DNA of 64,000 nt from Vibrio sp. HI00D65 (lineage in GTDB: Bacteria; Pseudomonadota; Gammaproteobacteria; Enterobacterales; Vibrionaceae), in contig NZ_LWEH01000608.1 of the NCBI RefSeq assembly GCF_001635455.1, forward strand, positions 124,001-188,000, given 5' to 3'. The notes under the pieces are model-generated. The model had not been told where the DNA came from. It did no database searches and saw nothing but the letters and a program-made list of their open reading frames with translations. The position numbers and the translations under genes were made by a program. Positions within the stretch are counted from its first letter, which is position 1, and each line of letters starts with the position of its first letter. Positions 25,837-34,126 of the stretch are shown piece by piece.

Positions 25837-26307
25837 ATGGCTCGAATTACCCAAGTACAGAAACTAGAAAATCAAAAGCACTACGATGAGATCGTACTAA
25901 GCCTTTTTCTAGCTGAAGGACATGAAGCACTAACTTATGCAAGGATTGCTCAAGAAATTGGCATTAGTTTAACGACGCTTCAGGGTTACTACCCATCAAC
26001 TCGTGCTATCCGCTCCGTATTGCACCAACACATGCTATCGATCGTTATAGAGAGCCTAGACTTCTCATCAGAAGAAGCCTTTCTTCAGTCTTGGCAAAAC
26101 GCTCTCGATGATGAACAGTTCCGATACGTGATCAAATTGATGTTCTTCCATGCATCTCAGGTTAAAAGTCCAGAAGAGTTTAATATCAGCTCAGATGGCG
26201 CATTTAAAAGTAAAATGCTCGAGAGCTTTGGAACTAACTCCATTAGAATTATTGAAACCGTAGTAGGGCGCTCTATGCTCTACCTGACGAACTTCAAGCA
26301 GCACTAA
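25837..26307 (+). CDS. Small TetR-like transcriptional regulator
   Basis: The 156 residues have an N-terminal TetR-type helix-turn-helix (about 14-60): ALTYARIAQEIGISLTTLQGYYPSTRAIRSVL, with the YYP in place of the usual YYHF. The C-terminal ligand/dimer part is shorter than the usual 190-200-residue members. GAGAT precedes the ATG. Ligand and targets are unknown. It stands alone between the ECF operon and glgB, so it could control either, or neither. Confidence 0.78.
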   Translation: MARITQVQKLENQKHYDEIVLSLFLAEGHEALTYARIAQEIGISLTTLQGYYPSTRAIRSVLHQHMLSIVIESLDFSSEEAFLQSWQNALDDEQFRYVIKLMFFHASQVKSPEEFNISSDGAFKSKMLESFGTNSIRIIETVVGRSMLYLTNFKQH

Positions 26308-26325
26308 ACGAGATGCTCTCAAATA

Positions 26326-26356
26326 GAAAAAGGGAACTATAGGGTTCCCTTTTTTG
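26326..26356. terminator. Bidirectional terminator, TetR-like gene / glgB
   Basis: GGGAAC (26332-26337) pairs with GTTCCC (26344-26349). Five A lie before it and six T after it, between convergent genes. Confidence 0.88.
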
Positions 26357-26388
26357 TACTATCTAAGCTCGTATTATGTCGGATTACA

Positions 26389-28572
26389 TTACGGGTTCAG
26401 CTTGTAAAAAATAGTCGACAATGGCGGTAGGCGAAGCTCAATCGAGGTATCCAGCCCTTCGCTTTGTACCGCTTCGATTTCAGCCACCTCTTTTACTTCA
26501 AAACCACTGCCGTTGTATTTAACATCATCAGTATTGAGTAATAGGCTGTACTTACCTTGTGCCGGAACTCCTAGGCGGAAATGCTCATGTGGTACTGGCG
26601 TAAAGTTCGATAAGACTAGCACACGCTCACCTGATTCGCTGATACGCTCGTGCGCTAGGATGCTCGCTTCCGCTGAATCCTGTAGACGCCATTCAAAACC
26701 TCGTGGGTCGAAGTCCAAATCATGCATCGCAGCTTCATTACGGTAAAGATGGTTCAAATCTTTCGTTAGCTTTTGGACACCTTGGTGACGTTCGTAGTCT
26801 AATAAGAACCACTGCAGTTGGTCATCATGGTTCCACTCTGCTGTCTGGCCAAACTCAGCCCCCATAAAGTTAAGCTTCTTACCCGGCTGTGCGTACATGT
26901 AACCCATGTATGCGCGTAGGTTAGCCGTTTGCTGCCACTCATCACCTGGCATCTTGTTATGGATAGAACCTTTACCATATACCACTTCATCGTGAGACAG
27001 GGACAACACGTAATTTTCGCTGTGCGCGTAAACTAGCGGGAAAGTAATTGTATCGTGGTGGTATTTGCGGTTAATTGGATCTTCTTGGATATAAGACAAG
27101 CTATCGTGCATCCAACCCATGTTCCACTTAAAGCCGAAGCCTAAGCCACCCATAAAGGTCGGTGCAGAAACACCAGGGAAAGCCGTCGATTCTTCCGCAA
27201 TGGTCATCGCATTCGGGAAGTGTTTGTACACCTCTTCGTTCATCCACTTCAATGTCGCGATGGCGTCGTAGTTCTCATTGCCGCCATCAACATTCGGAAT
27301 CCATTGATCGTGGCTACGCGAGTAATCGAGGTACAGCATTGAAGCTACGGCATCCACACGAATACCATCAATATGGAATTGCTCGAACCAGTACAGCGCA
27401 TTTGCCACTAAGAAACGACGTACGTGTTCGCGACCTAAGTCATAGATGTAAGAGTTCCAATCCTGATGCCAACCACGACGTGGATCTGGGTCGTGGAACA
27501 ACGGTGTGCCATCAAAGTTAGCTAAGCCGTGGTCATCACTTGGGAAGTGTGCTGGAACCCAGTCAAGTACAACACCAAGACCAGCTTGGTGACATTGGTC
27601 GACAAAGTATTTGAAATCATCCGGAGAACCAAAGCGGCTCGTTGGTGCGAAAAGACCAACAGGCTGGTAGCCCCATGAACCATAGAACGGATGCTCTGAA
27701 ACTGGCATCAACTCAACGTGAGTGTAACCAAGCTCAGTGAGGTACGGGATCAGCTCTGCTGCTAACTCGCGGTAGTTTAGAAAATCACCTTCAGCATTAC
27801 GCTTCCAAGAACCAGCATGTAATTCATAGAACGAAAGTGCTTCTTTACGCTTCTCTGTCACTGTGCGATTTTGCCATTTCGCATCTTGCCACTCATAACG
27901 AGCGTGATCGTAAGTCACAGAAGAGAACGAAGGGTACTGCTCAGAGTAGAAACCCCATGGGTCAGCCTTGTGCGGTAAGCCTTCACCATTTGGTCCTTTA
28001 AATTCGAACTTATATTGAGCGCCCTCTTCCAAGTCTGGAATGAATAAGCCCCAAATACCGTAGTCCAAACGTTGCATTGGATGGCGACGGCCGTCCCACG
28101 AGTTGAAGTTACCTACCAAGCTAGCCGCTGTTGCATGCGGTGCATAAACCAAGAAGCGAGTACCAGAAATTGTCTGACCATCACGCTCTAGCGTAACAAA
28201 CTGAGCCCCCATGTGATGGTACATATCTTTCGGTGTGTGAAGGTCTTCGTAGCTCGCGTACAGATCATGATACTGGTAAGGATCATCGATGATCTGCTCT
28301 ACTCCCGCCCAATCAACTGCGAGCTTATAGTGAGTAAAACGCAAGTCTCTTTCTTGCTTAAGAATGAATCCACTTTCATCCTCTCGCTCTAACTCAATAC
28401 GAGGTTCCTTTCCAACAATCAACTCGACTTTATCTGCCCCTGGGATCCATACACGTAATGCACCTTGCTCTGAAGGTAAGTACGGCCCTAAAAACGCAAA
28501 TGGGTCAGTGAAGCAAGCCTGTGATAGTTGGGTATATATTTGTTTTTGCTTTGAAATCGAACTTAGTTCCAA
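26389..28572 (-). CDS. glgB: 1,4-alpha-glucan branching enzyme
   Basis: This cytoplasmic enzyme forms alpha-1,6 branches in glycogen. I start it at TTG 28572 (AGGGAG upstream), giving 727 residues beginning MELSSISKQ. The longer frame to 28638 adds 22 hydrophobic residues overlapping the preceding terminator and is unlikely. It has an N-terminal CBM48 pair (ARYxxxA-type VWIPGADKVEL; RFLVYAPHATAASLVGNFNSWDG), then a GH13 barrel with LGYTHVELMPVSEHPF, DWVPAHFP, DGIRVDAVASMLYLDYSR (nucleophile Asp), IAEESTAFP (acid/base Glu) and LSHDEVVYGKGS. It follows malQ on the same strand but a terminator intervenes. Confidence 0.97.
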   Translation of the reverse strand: MELSSISKQKQIYTQLSQACFTDPFAFLGPYLPSEQGALRVWIPGADKVELIVGKEPRIELEREDESGFILKQERDLRFTHYKLAVDWAGVEQIIDDPYQYHDLYASYEDLHTPKDMYHHMGAQFVTLERDGQTISGTRFLVYAPHATAASLVGNFNSWDGRRHPMQRLDYGIWGLFIPDLEEGAQYKFEFKGPNGEGLPHKADPWGFYSEQYPSFSSVTYDHARYEWQDAKWQNRTVTEKRKEALSFYELHAGSWKRNAEGDFLNYRELAAELIPYLTELGYTHVELMPVSEHPFYGSWGYQPVGLFAPTSRFGSPDDFKYFVDQCHQAGLGVVLDWVPAHFPSDDHGLANFDGTPLFHDPDPRRGWHQDWNSYIYDLGREHVRRFLVANALYWFEQFHIDGIRVDAVASMLYLDYSRSHDQWIPNVDGGNENYDAIATLKWMNEEVYKHFPNAMTIAEESTAFPGVSAPTFMGGLGFGFKWNMGWMHDSLSYIQEDPINRKYHHDTITFPLVYAHSENYVLSLSHDEVVYGKGSIHNKMPGDEWQQTANLRAYMGYMYAQPGKKLNFMGAEFGQTAEWNHDDQLQWFLLDYERHQGVQKLTKDLNHLYRNEAAMHDLDFDPRGFEWRLQDSAEASILAHERISESGERVLVLSNFTPVPHEHFRLGVPAQGKYSLLLNTDDVKYNGSGFEVKEVAEIEAVQSEGLDTSIELRLPPLSTIFYKLNP

Positions 28573-28609
28573 AACGTTTCTCCCTAACCAAACATCCAAA
28601 AAATATAAT

Positions 28610-28636
28610 ACAAAAATGCCCGCTATTAGTGCGGGC
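28610..28636 (-). terminator. Intrinsic terminator between malQ and glgB
   Basis: GCCCGC (28618-28623) pairs with GCGGGC (28631-28636). On the minus strand ATTTTTG follows. It ends the malPQ transcript and gives glgB a separate start of transcription or a reduced read-through level. Confidence 0.8.
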
Positions 28637-28748
28637 AATATAACAACAATTTATTCTACCAGATGAGCATTCATTATTGAGTGACCAAGGTTATAGTTTC
28701 GTACGCCGTAAGCAAAAAACCACCTATTTTCAAAGCCACTCAAACTCA

Positions 28749-30929
28749 TCATTTACCTGCTTTTTCTCGAACTTCTGTTAGCTTAGAAGCAATTCGATTC
28801 ACGCCGTCATGAGCAAAGATTTCGTCTAAGTTCATCGATAGTTTACGACGCCAGTTCGGGTACTCATCTACAGTACCAGGAATGTTTACTGGCTGGTCCA
28901 TTTCCAACCAATCTTCCAATTGAACACTTAGCAATGTTGAGCCGCCAGCAGCAACGTGTAATTGCAGTGCTTCAGCAAGGTATGAGTCCATTGGTACTTG
29001 GCTAGCATCGCGACCAACACCTTCAGGTAAGAAACCATGCCATGCCACAGAGTCTAGGATACCTTGCTTACACTCAAGACGGTCATCAAACAAACCATTC
29101 AGCTGTTCTTGATCTGGGTACAGACCAATCTCTTGACCCATTTTCAGGTCATCACAGTGCCAGAAGCCACGTAGTGTTGGCATGTCGTGTGTACATAGTG
29201 CCGCCATCGACTGTTCAGCGTAATGAGCAGGTGAGATGAAACCACCATCTTCTTCTGATGTTTCGAAGAAGAACACCTTGTACGAGTGAACACCCGCATC
29301 AGCCAAGATATCGACAATCTCATCTGGCACAGTACCTAAATCTTCACCGATAACGCTACATTGGTAACGATGAGATTCAAGAGCAAGAATCGACAGCATG
29401 TCTTGAACTGGGTAGTAGATGTACGCACCTTTCGTTGCATCTTCACCTTTTGGAATCCACCACAGGCGAAGTAGGCCTAATACGTGGTCAATACGCAACG
29501 CACCACAGTGCTTCATGTTTGCACGAAGTAGCTTGATGTAAGCATCGTAGCCCGTCGCTTGAAGTACTTCTGGGTTTAGCGGTGGAAGCCCCCAGTTTTG
29601 ACCGAGTGGACCAAGAATATCTGGTGGAGCACCGATGCTTGCATCCATCACTAGGTTGCCTTCGTCAGCCCAAGTTTCACTGCCAGAATCCGCAACGCCT
29701 ACTGCTAGGTCTCGGTACAGGCCAACCGCCATGCCTTTTTCTTCAGCCAATGACTGAGCATCGTTGATTTGGCAGTCAGCTAGCCATTGTAGGTACATGT
29801 AAAGATGTACTCTATCTAGGTTGTCTTTGATGTACTTCTGAGTTGCTGGGCTATCGAATGTACGGTATTTCTCAGGGAATACCGGCCATCCCCACATACC
29901 AGAACCTTCAGCATGCAGTTCACCATGCAGAGCATCAAATGCTGCTTGGTGCATCAGGCTATCACCGCCCTCTTCAACAAACGCTAAGAATGCTTGTGCG
30001 CGATCGCTGTTTTTGTCGAGGTGACGAGTTTTAAATTCTGTAAATAGCAGAGGTAAGATGCTCATCTTCAACTCAGACACTTCGGTGTAGTTCACCCAGT
30101 GTGCATCACGCGCTTTCTGAAGGCGTTGTTGGAACTCTGCACTGCCTACCGTTTGTTGTGCTTCAGCGCTCAATGCAAACTCAGGTACAGAGCTCACATC
30201 AATGTATAGGATGTTCAACCAACGACGTGAAGACGGGCTGTATGGGCTCGCTCCTTCAGGGTTCGCAGGGAACAGAGAGTGAATTGGGTTTAGACCAACG
30301 AAGTCACCGCCGCGAGACGCGATATCAGCTACCAACTGTTTCAGGTCACCGAAATCACCAATACCCCAGTTATGCTGAGTTCTTAGGGTGTAAAGCTGAA
30401 CACTTGGTCCCCAAAGTTTTTTACTTTCTTCGATTGGCGACTGCTTAAAACACGCTTTAGGTGTAATAATTAGCGTCATTTCGTAAGGCTTTTTACGGCG
30501 CTTACGGCTCACAATTAACTTGTGGTAACCCCATGCCAGATCATTTGGCAATGCAAACACTAAAGGGCCACCCTCGGCACGCTCATCACGAACGACTTGA
30601 GATTGAAGATAGCCTTCAAGTACCTCTCCTTGCTCGGTCTCTAAACGCCAACTGAACTCACTCTCACGAGCGCTCACACCTAGATTCAGCGCCACTTCTA
30701 CTGGCTCGCCATCACGCAAGACAAGAACTGGGTCTAGTACATCTTTTTTATGTTTTCTTTCTGCTGACTTAAGCAGTGCATCATCGCTGTTTGTATCGTA
30801 GCCCAATGAAGCCAGTAGAGATGTAATTGTCTCATCTGATACCTGCGCTTCATCGCCCCACGCACTAACGTAACTGTCGGCAATATTTGCCATTTCTGCG
30901 ACTTGTTTTAATACGGTCTGTTCTTTCAT
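28749..30929 (-). CDS. malQ: 4-alpha-glucanotransferase (amylomaltase)
   Basis: This GH77 enzyme transfers glucan chains between maltodextrins, making longer substrates for MalP. The 726 residues match E. coli-type MalQ (about 694-726), with an N-terminal extension (about 1-150) before the catalytic barrel. Motifs include LWGPSVQLYTLRTQHNWGIGDFGDL, PLNPEVLQATGYD, the nucleophile Asp in LRIDHVLGLLRLWWIPKG, the Glu in VIGEDLGTVPDEI and THDMPTLRGFW. GGAGAGA precedes ATG 30929. It lies 176 bases after malP, with a strong hairpin between the two genes. Confidence 0.96.
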   Translation of the reverse strand: MKEQTVLKQVAEMANIADSYVSAWGDEAQVSDETITSLLASLGYDTNSDDALLKSAERKHKKDVLDPVLVLRDGEPVEVALNLGVSARESEFSWRLETEQGEVLEGYLQSQVVRDERAEGGPLVFALPNDLAWGYHKLIVSRKRRKKPYEMTLIITPKACFKQSPIEESKKLWGPSVQLYTLRTQHNWGIGDFGDLKQLVADIASRGGDFVGLNPIHSLFPANPEGASPYSPSSRRWLNILYIDVSSVPEFALSAEAQQTVGSAEFQQRLQKARDAHWVNYTEVSELKMSILPLLFTEFKTRHLDKNSDRAQAFLAFVEEGGDSLMHQAAFDALHGELHAEGSGMWGWPVFPEKYRTFDSPATQKYIKDNLDRVHLYMYLQWLADCQINDAQSLAEEKGMAVGLYRDLAVGVADSGSETWADEGNLVMDASIGAPPDILGPLGQNWGLPPLNPEVLQATGYDAYIKLLRANMKHCGALRIDHVLGLLRLWWIPKGEDATKGAYIYYPVQDMLSILALESHRYQCSVIGEDLGTVPDEIVDILADAGVHSYKVFFFETSEEDGGFISPAHYAEQSMAALCTHDMPTLRGFWHCDDLKMGQEIGLYPDQEQLNGLFDDRLECKQGILDSVAWHGFLPEGVGRDASQVPMDSYLAEALQLHVAAGGSTLLSVQLEDWLEMDQPVNIPGTVDEYPNWRRKLSMNLDEIFAHDGVNRIASKLTEVREKAGK

Positions 30930-31067
30930 CGCTCTCTCCGAAAACGTTCTAACGCTTTCAATTTTGTAGGGTTGTTATTTAATCTGTTACTAATCAATTA
31001 GCTTGTGACAATCAGTTTGTGAGCATTGCTATCGGTAAAAACCATCTATTTGCTCACAAGCTAATTG

Positions 31068-31092
31068 AGCCAAGGCAGAGACTGCCTTGGCT
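31068..31092 (-). repeat. Perfect 11-bp hairpin between malP and malQ, no T tract
   Basis: AGCCAAGGCAG (31068-31078) and CTGCCTTGGCT (31082-31092) form a perfect stem with a three-base loop just past the malP stop. CAATTAG follows on the minus strand, so it does not look like an intrinsic terminator. It probably stabilises the malP mRNA end, as REP-type stems do. Confidence 0.6.
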
Positions 31093-31105
31093 ACGTTTGA
31101 AACTA

Positions 31106-33559
31106 TTAACGGTAAACCGCTTCAAGTTTCCAAATGTTGTTCACGTAGTCGCGGATAGAACGATCCGATGTGAACTTACCAACTAATGCGGTGTTAAGAA
31201 TCGCTTTCTTAGCCCAACCCGCTTGGTCTTTGTATTGCACGCCCATGTCCTCATGCGCTTTCACGTAAGAAGCAAAGTCAGCAAGACATAGGTATGGGTC
31301 ACCGCCATCTAGCAAGCTATCGAACGTTGCACGTAGAAGACCTGGTTGACCTGGTGTGAACTCTTCACCCGTTAGCAGATCAAGTGACGCTCTCAATAGT
31401 GGGTCTGCGTTGTAGTAGTCGTATGGGTTGTAACCCTGAGCTTTCAATGCTTTTACACCATCAACGTCTAGGCCGAAGATGTAAATGTTTTCATCGCCCA
31501 CTTCTTCACGAATCTCAACGTTCGCACCATCCATCGTACCGATAGTCAGAGCGCCGTTTAGAGCCATCTTCATGTTGCCAGTACCTGATGCTTCTTTACC
31601 CGCTAGCGAGATTTGTTGAGAAACGTCAGCTGCCGGAATGATGATTTCCGCCATACTTACACGGTAGTCAGGGATGAATACCACTTTCAGCTTGTTACCA
31701 ATGCGAGGATCGTTGTTGATCTTCTCTGCAATCTTGTTGACCGCGAAGATGATTTCTTTCGCTAGGTGGTAACCCGGTGCTGCTTTTGCTGCGAAGAAAC
31801 ATACGCGTGGCTCACACTCAAAACCAGGTTCGTTCAGGATACGGTGGTACAGAGATAGAATGTGTAGCAGGTCTAGGTGCTGACGCTTGTATTCGTGCAG
31901 ACGCTTGATTTGCACGTCGAAGATAGCGTTAGTGTCTAGCTCGATACCCATGTTCTCTTGAACCCAATCAGCAAGGCGCTGTTTGTTTTCTTTCTTAACC
32001 GCCATGAATTCTTTTTGGAATTTCGCTTCTGTTGCGTACTTTGCAATACCTTCTAGCTGTTCAAGTTTTGCTGGCCACTCTGTGCCAATCTTGTCAGTGA
32101 TAAGCTTAGATAGACCGGGGTTACAGAACTTCAACCAACGACGAGGCGTGATACCGTTTGTTACGTTAGTCAGTTTGCCTGGGAAGATTTCGTTAAACTC
32201 TGGGAACAGGTCTTTCTTAACCAATTGAGAGTGAAGTGCTGCTACACCGTTTACTTTGTAAGAGCCAATCACACATAGGTTTGCCATGCGAACCATGCGG
32301 TGGAAACCTTCTTGGATGATAGAAAGCTTCGCTTGCTTCTCACCGTCACCAGGCCACATCTTGCGAACTTCTTGAAGGAAGCGGTGGTTGATTTCAAAAA
32401 TGATTTCCATGTGACGTGGAAGTAGACGCTGGATTAGCGACTCGGGCCAAGTCTCAAGTGCTTCAGGAAGCAGTGTGTGGTTTGTGTAAGCGAACGTGTT
32501 GGCACTGATGTCCCATGCCGTATCCCAATCTAGACCTTTCTCATCGATTAGGATGCGCATTAGTTCAGGAATCGCGATTGTTGGGTGCGTATCGTTAAGC
32601 TGGATTGTCTCTTGCTTAGGTAGGTCAGCTAGAGCAAAACCTGCTGCCTCGTGACGACGTAGGATATCGCGAACAGACGCTGCAGAGTGGAAGTACTGCT
32701 GCATTAGACGAAGCGTTTTACCTTTTTCGTGGTTGTCGTTCGGGTATAGAACCTTAGTAATGTTACCCGCATCGATTAACGCATGTTGTGCTTCGAAGTA
32801 GTCGCCGTTGTTGAAGCTTGCTAGTGAGAATGGTGCGATAGCCTGACATTCCCAAAGACGTAGTGGGTAAACCGTATTTGACTCGTAACCTACGATTGGC
32901 AGATCCCAAGGCATGGCTTTTACTTCCATACCCGGAACCCAAGTACGCACTTCTTTACCGTCAATGTATTCAACTTCAACATGACCGTAAAAACCAATGT
33001 GTTGCGCAAGTTCAGGACGAGCCACTTCCCATGGGTAACCTTCAACACCACGCCATGCGTCTGGCGCTTCTTGTTGACGACCGTCCTGGAAAGATTGCTT
33101 GAATAGGCCGTATTCGTAGTGAAGACCGTAGCCTACCGTTGGGTATTCTTGAGCGGCACAAGAATCCATGAAACAAGCCGCTAGACGACCAAGACCACCA
33201 TTACCTAGTGATGGGTCACGTTCTTCTTCTAGAAGGTCAGTCAGGTTTTGACCTAACTCTTCCATTGCATGCGTGATCTGCTCGTACAGACCCATACTGA
33301 TTAGGTTGTTACCTGTTAGACGACCAATCAAAAATTCTAGCGAAAGGTAGTTCACGCTCTTCGCATTTTTGATTTTCTCGTCATTTTCAGTTTCTAACAG
33401 GTCAAATGTTGTCAGTTCGGCTAGCGCGCGCCCCATAGCTAGGTACCATGCGCGGCTATCTGCATTTTCTATTGTAGTTGCGTAGGTTGCAGATAGATGT
33501 TTCTTAACGTTTTCTTGGAACGACACTTTATCGAAAGTTTTTTGCTGAGTTGTTTTCAT
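31106..33559 (-). CDS. malP: Maltodextrin/glycogen phosphorylase
   Basis: This PLP-dependent GT35 phosphorylase releases glucose-1-phosphate from alpha-1,4-glucans. At 817 residues it matches E. coli MalP (797) and GlgP (815). Motifs are SLEFLIGR, DPSLGNGGLGRLAACFMDS, PWDLPIVGYES, NDTHPTIAIPELMRIL, the PLP lysine in EASGTGNMKMALNGALTIGTMDGANVEI and KVVFIPDYRVSMAEIIIPAADVSQQIS. I name it malP because it heads an operon with malQ divergent from malT, as in E. coli; it may serve glycogen as well, since no separate glgP is seen here. Confidence 0.95.
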   Translation of the reverse strand: MKTTQQKTFDKVSFQENVKKHLSATYATTIENADSRAWYLAMGRALAELTTFDLLETENDEKIKNAKSVNYLSLEFLIGRLTGNNLISMGLYEQITHAMEELGQNLTDLLEEERDPSLGNGGLGRLAACFMDSCAAQEYPTVGYGLHYEYGLFKQSFQDGRQQEAPDAWRGVEGYPWEVARPELAQHIGFYGHVEVEYIDGKEVRTWVPGMEVKAMPWDLPIVGYESNTVYPLRLWECQAIAPFSLASFNNGDYFEAQHALIDAGNITKVLYPNDNHEKGKTLRLMQQYFHSAASVRDILRRHEAAGFALADLPKQETIQLNDTHPTIAIPELMRILIDEKGLDWDTAWDISANTFAYTNHTLLPEALETWPESLIQRLLPRHMEIIFEINHRFLQEVRKMWPGDGEKQAKLSIIQEGFHRMVRMANLCVIGSYKVNGVAALHSQLVKKDLFPEFNEIFPGKLTNVTNGITPRRWLKFCNPGLSKLITDKIGTEWPAKLEQLEGIAKYATEAKFQKEFMAVKKENKQRLADWVQENMGIELDTNAIFDVQIKRLHEYKRQHLDLLHILSLYHRILNEPGFECEPRVCFFAAKAAPGYHLAKEIIFAVNKIAEKINNDPRIGNKLKVVFIPDYRVSMAEIIIPAADVSQQISLAGKEASGTGNMKMALNGALTIGTMDGANVEIREEVGDENIYIFGLDVDGVKALKAQGYNPYDYYNADPLLRASLDLLTGEEFTPGQPGLLRATFDSLLDGGDPYLCLADFASYVKAHEDMGVQYKDQAGWAKKAILNTALVGKFTSDRSIRDYVNNIWKLEAVYR

Positions 33560-33628
33560 TTCCGAAATCTCGCTTTTAATAGTTCTAATTCATCTGTGAC
33601 ATATCGTGCATGGTCACCAGAAACTAAA

Positions 33629-33662
33629 CATCCTCCCGCTCATGCGCCAAACTAGGAGTAGA
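33629..33662. promoter_or_regulatory. Candidate MalT boxes upstream of malP
   Basis: On the minus strand CGGGAGGATG (33638-33629) fits the MalT box GGGGA(T/G)GAGG in about eight of ten positions. TAGGAGTAGA (33653-33662, plus strand) repeats the GGAGTAGA core found in tandem before lamB/glgX. Both lie 70-105 bases upstream of the malP start. Confidence 0.5.
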
Positions 33663-33738
33663 TGGAAGGGCGTAGGGGGCGTACCAACACAAGGTTAGTG
33701 ATCTAAATCTCATGTTCTGACTTCGAACAAAAACTTGG

Positions 33739-33754
33739 AGTGACTAAGATCACA
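33739..33754 (+). promoter_or_regulatory. Candidate CRP site, malP-malT region
   Basis: AGTGA-CTAAGA-TCACA matches nine of ten core positions of TGTGA-N6-TCACA. Confidence 0.5.
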
Positions 33755-33921
33755 AGCTCCTGTTCGATAACTTAACTTCGATTAATGTGATTTTTATCTG
33801 ACCTAATTACAGTCATTATCAAATCTGAGTTTCAGATCACGAAAATATTTTCCGAGTGTCATCTTTTGCATTAAATACAGTGCAATTAGAAACAAAGTCA
33901 CATTATCGAACCACCACAATG

Positions 33922-33937
33922 TATGACCCAAGTCACA
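33922..33937 (+). promoter_or_regulatory. Second candidate CRP site, nearer malT
   Basis: TATGA-CCCAAG-TCACA matches nine of ten core positions and lies about 190 bases before malT. Confidence 0.45.
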
Positions 33938-34126
33938 AATTAAGGGCGTAGAGACTCAAAAACATGCAGGACTGCAAGGTTTCTGCGAAGGATCATAGTC
34001 GGTGTCGTTTTACTTCACGTAATATGAGTAAAGACTTAAGTAACTAGGCTAGTGTCATTGGACTGCACTCAATGCGTGCTTGATAGATTCCTGACCATAG
34101 CCACGGAATAGGTGTAAAACTTCGAC

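Larger units (their letters stand above)
33560..34126. promoter_or_regulatory. Divergent control region of malPQ and malT
   Basis: These 567 bases separate malP (minus) from malT (plus). They contain MalT-box-like elements close to malP (33629-33662) and two CRP-like sites (33739-33754, 33922-33937). This matches the E. coli arrangement, where MalT drives malPQ and CRP drives malT. Confidence 0.6.

Noticed and set aside
28573..28638. 22 extra hydrophobic residues at the GlgB N-terminus from an upstream ATG
   Set aside because: The stretch overlaps the malQ terminator hairpin, has no ribosome site, and would give a cytoplasmic enzyme a membrane-like leader. TTG 28572 has AGGGAG and the expected MELSS start.
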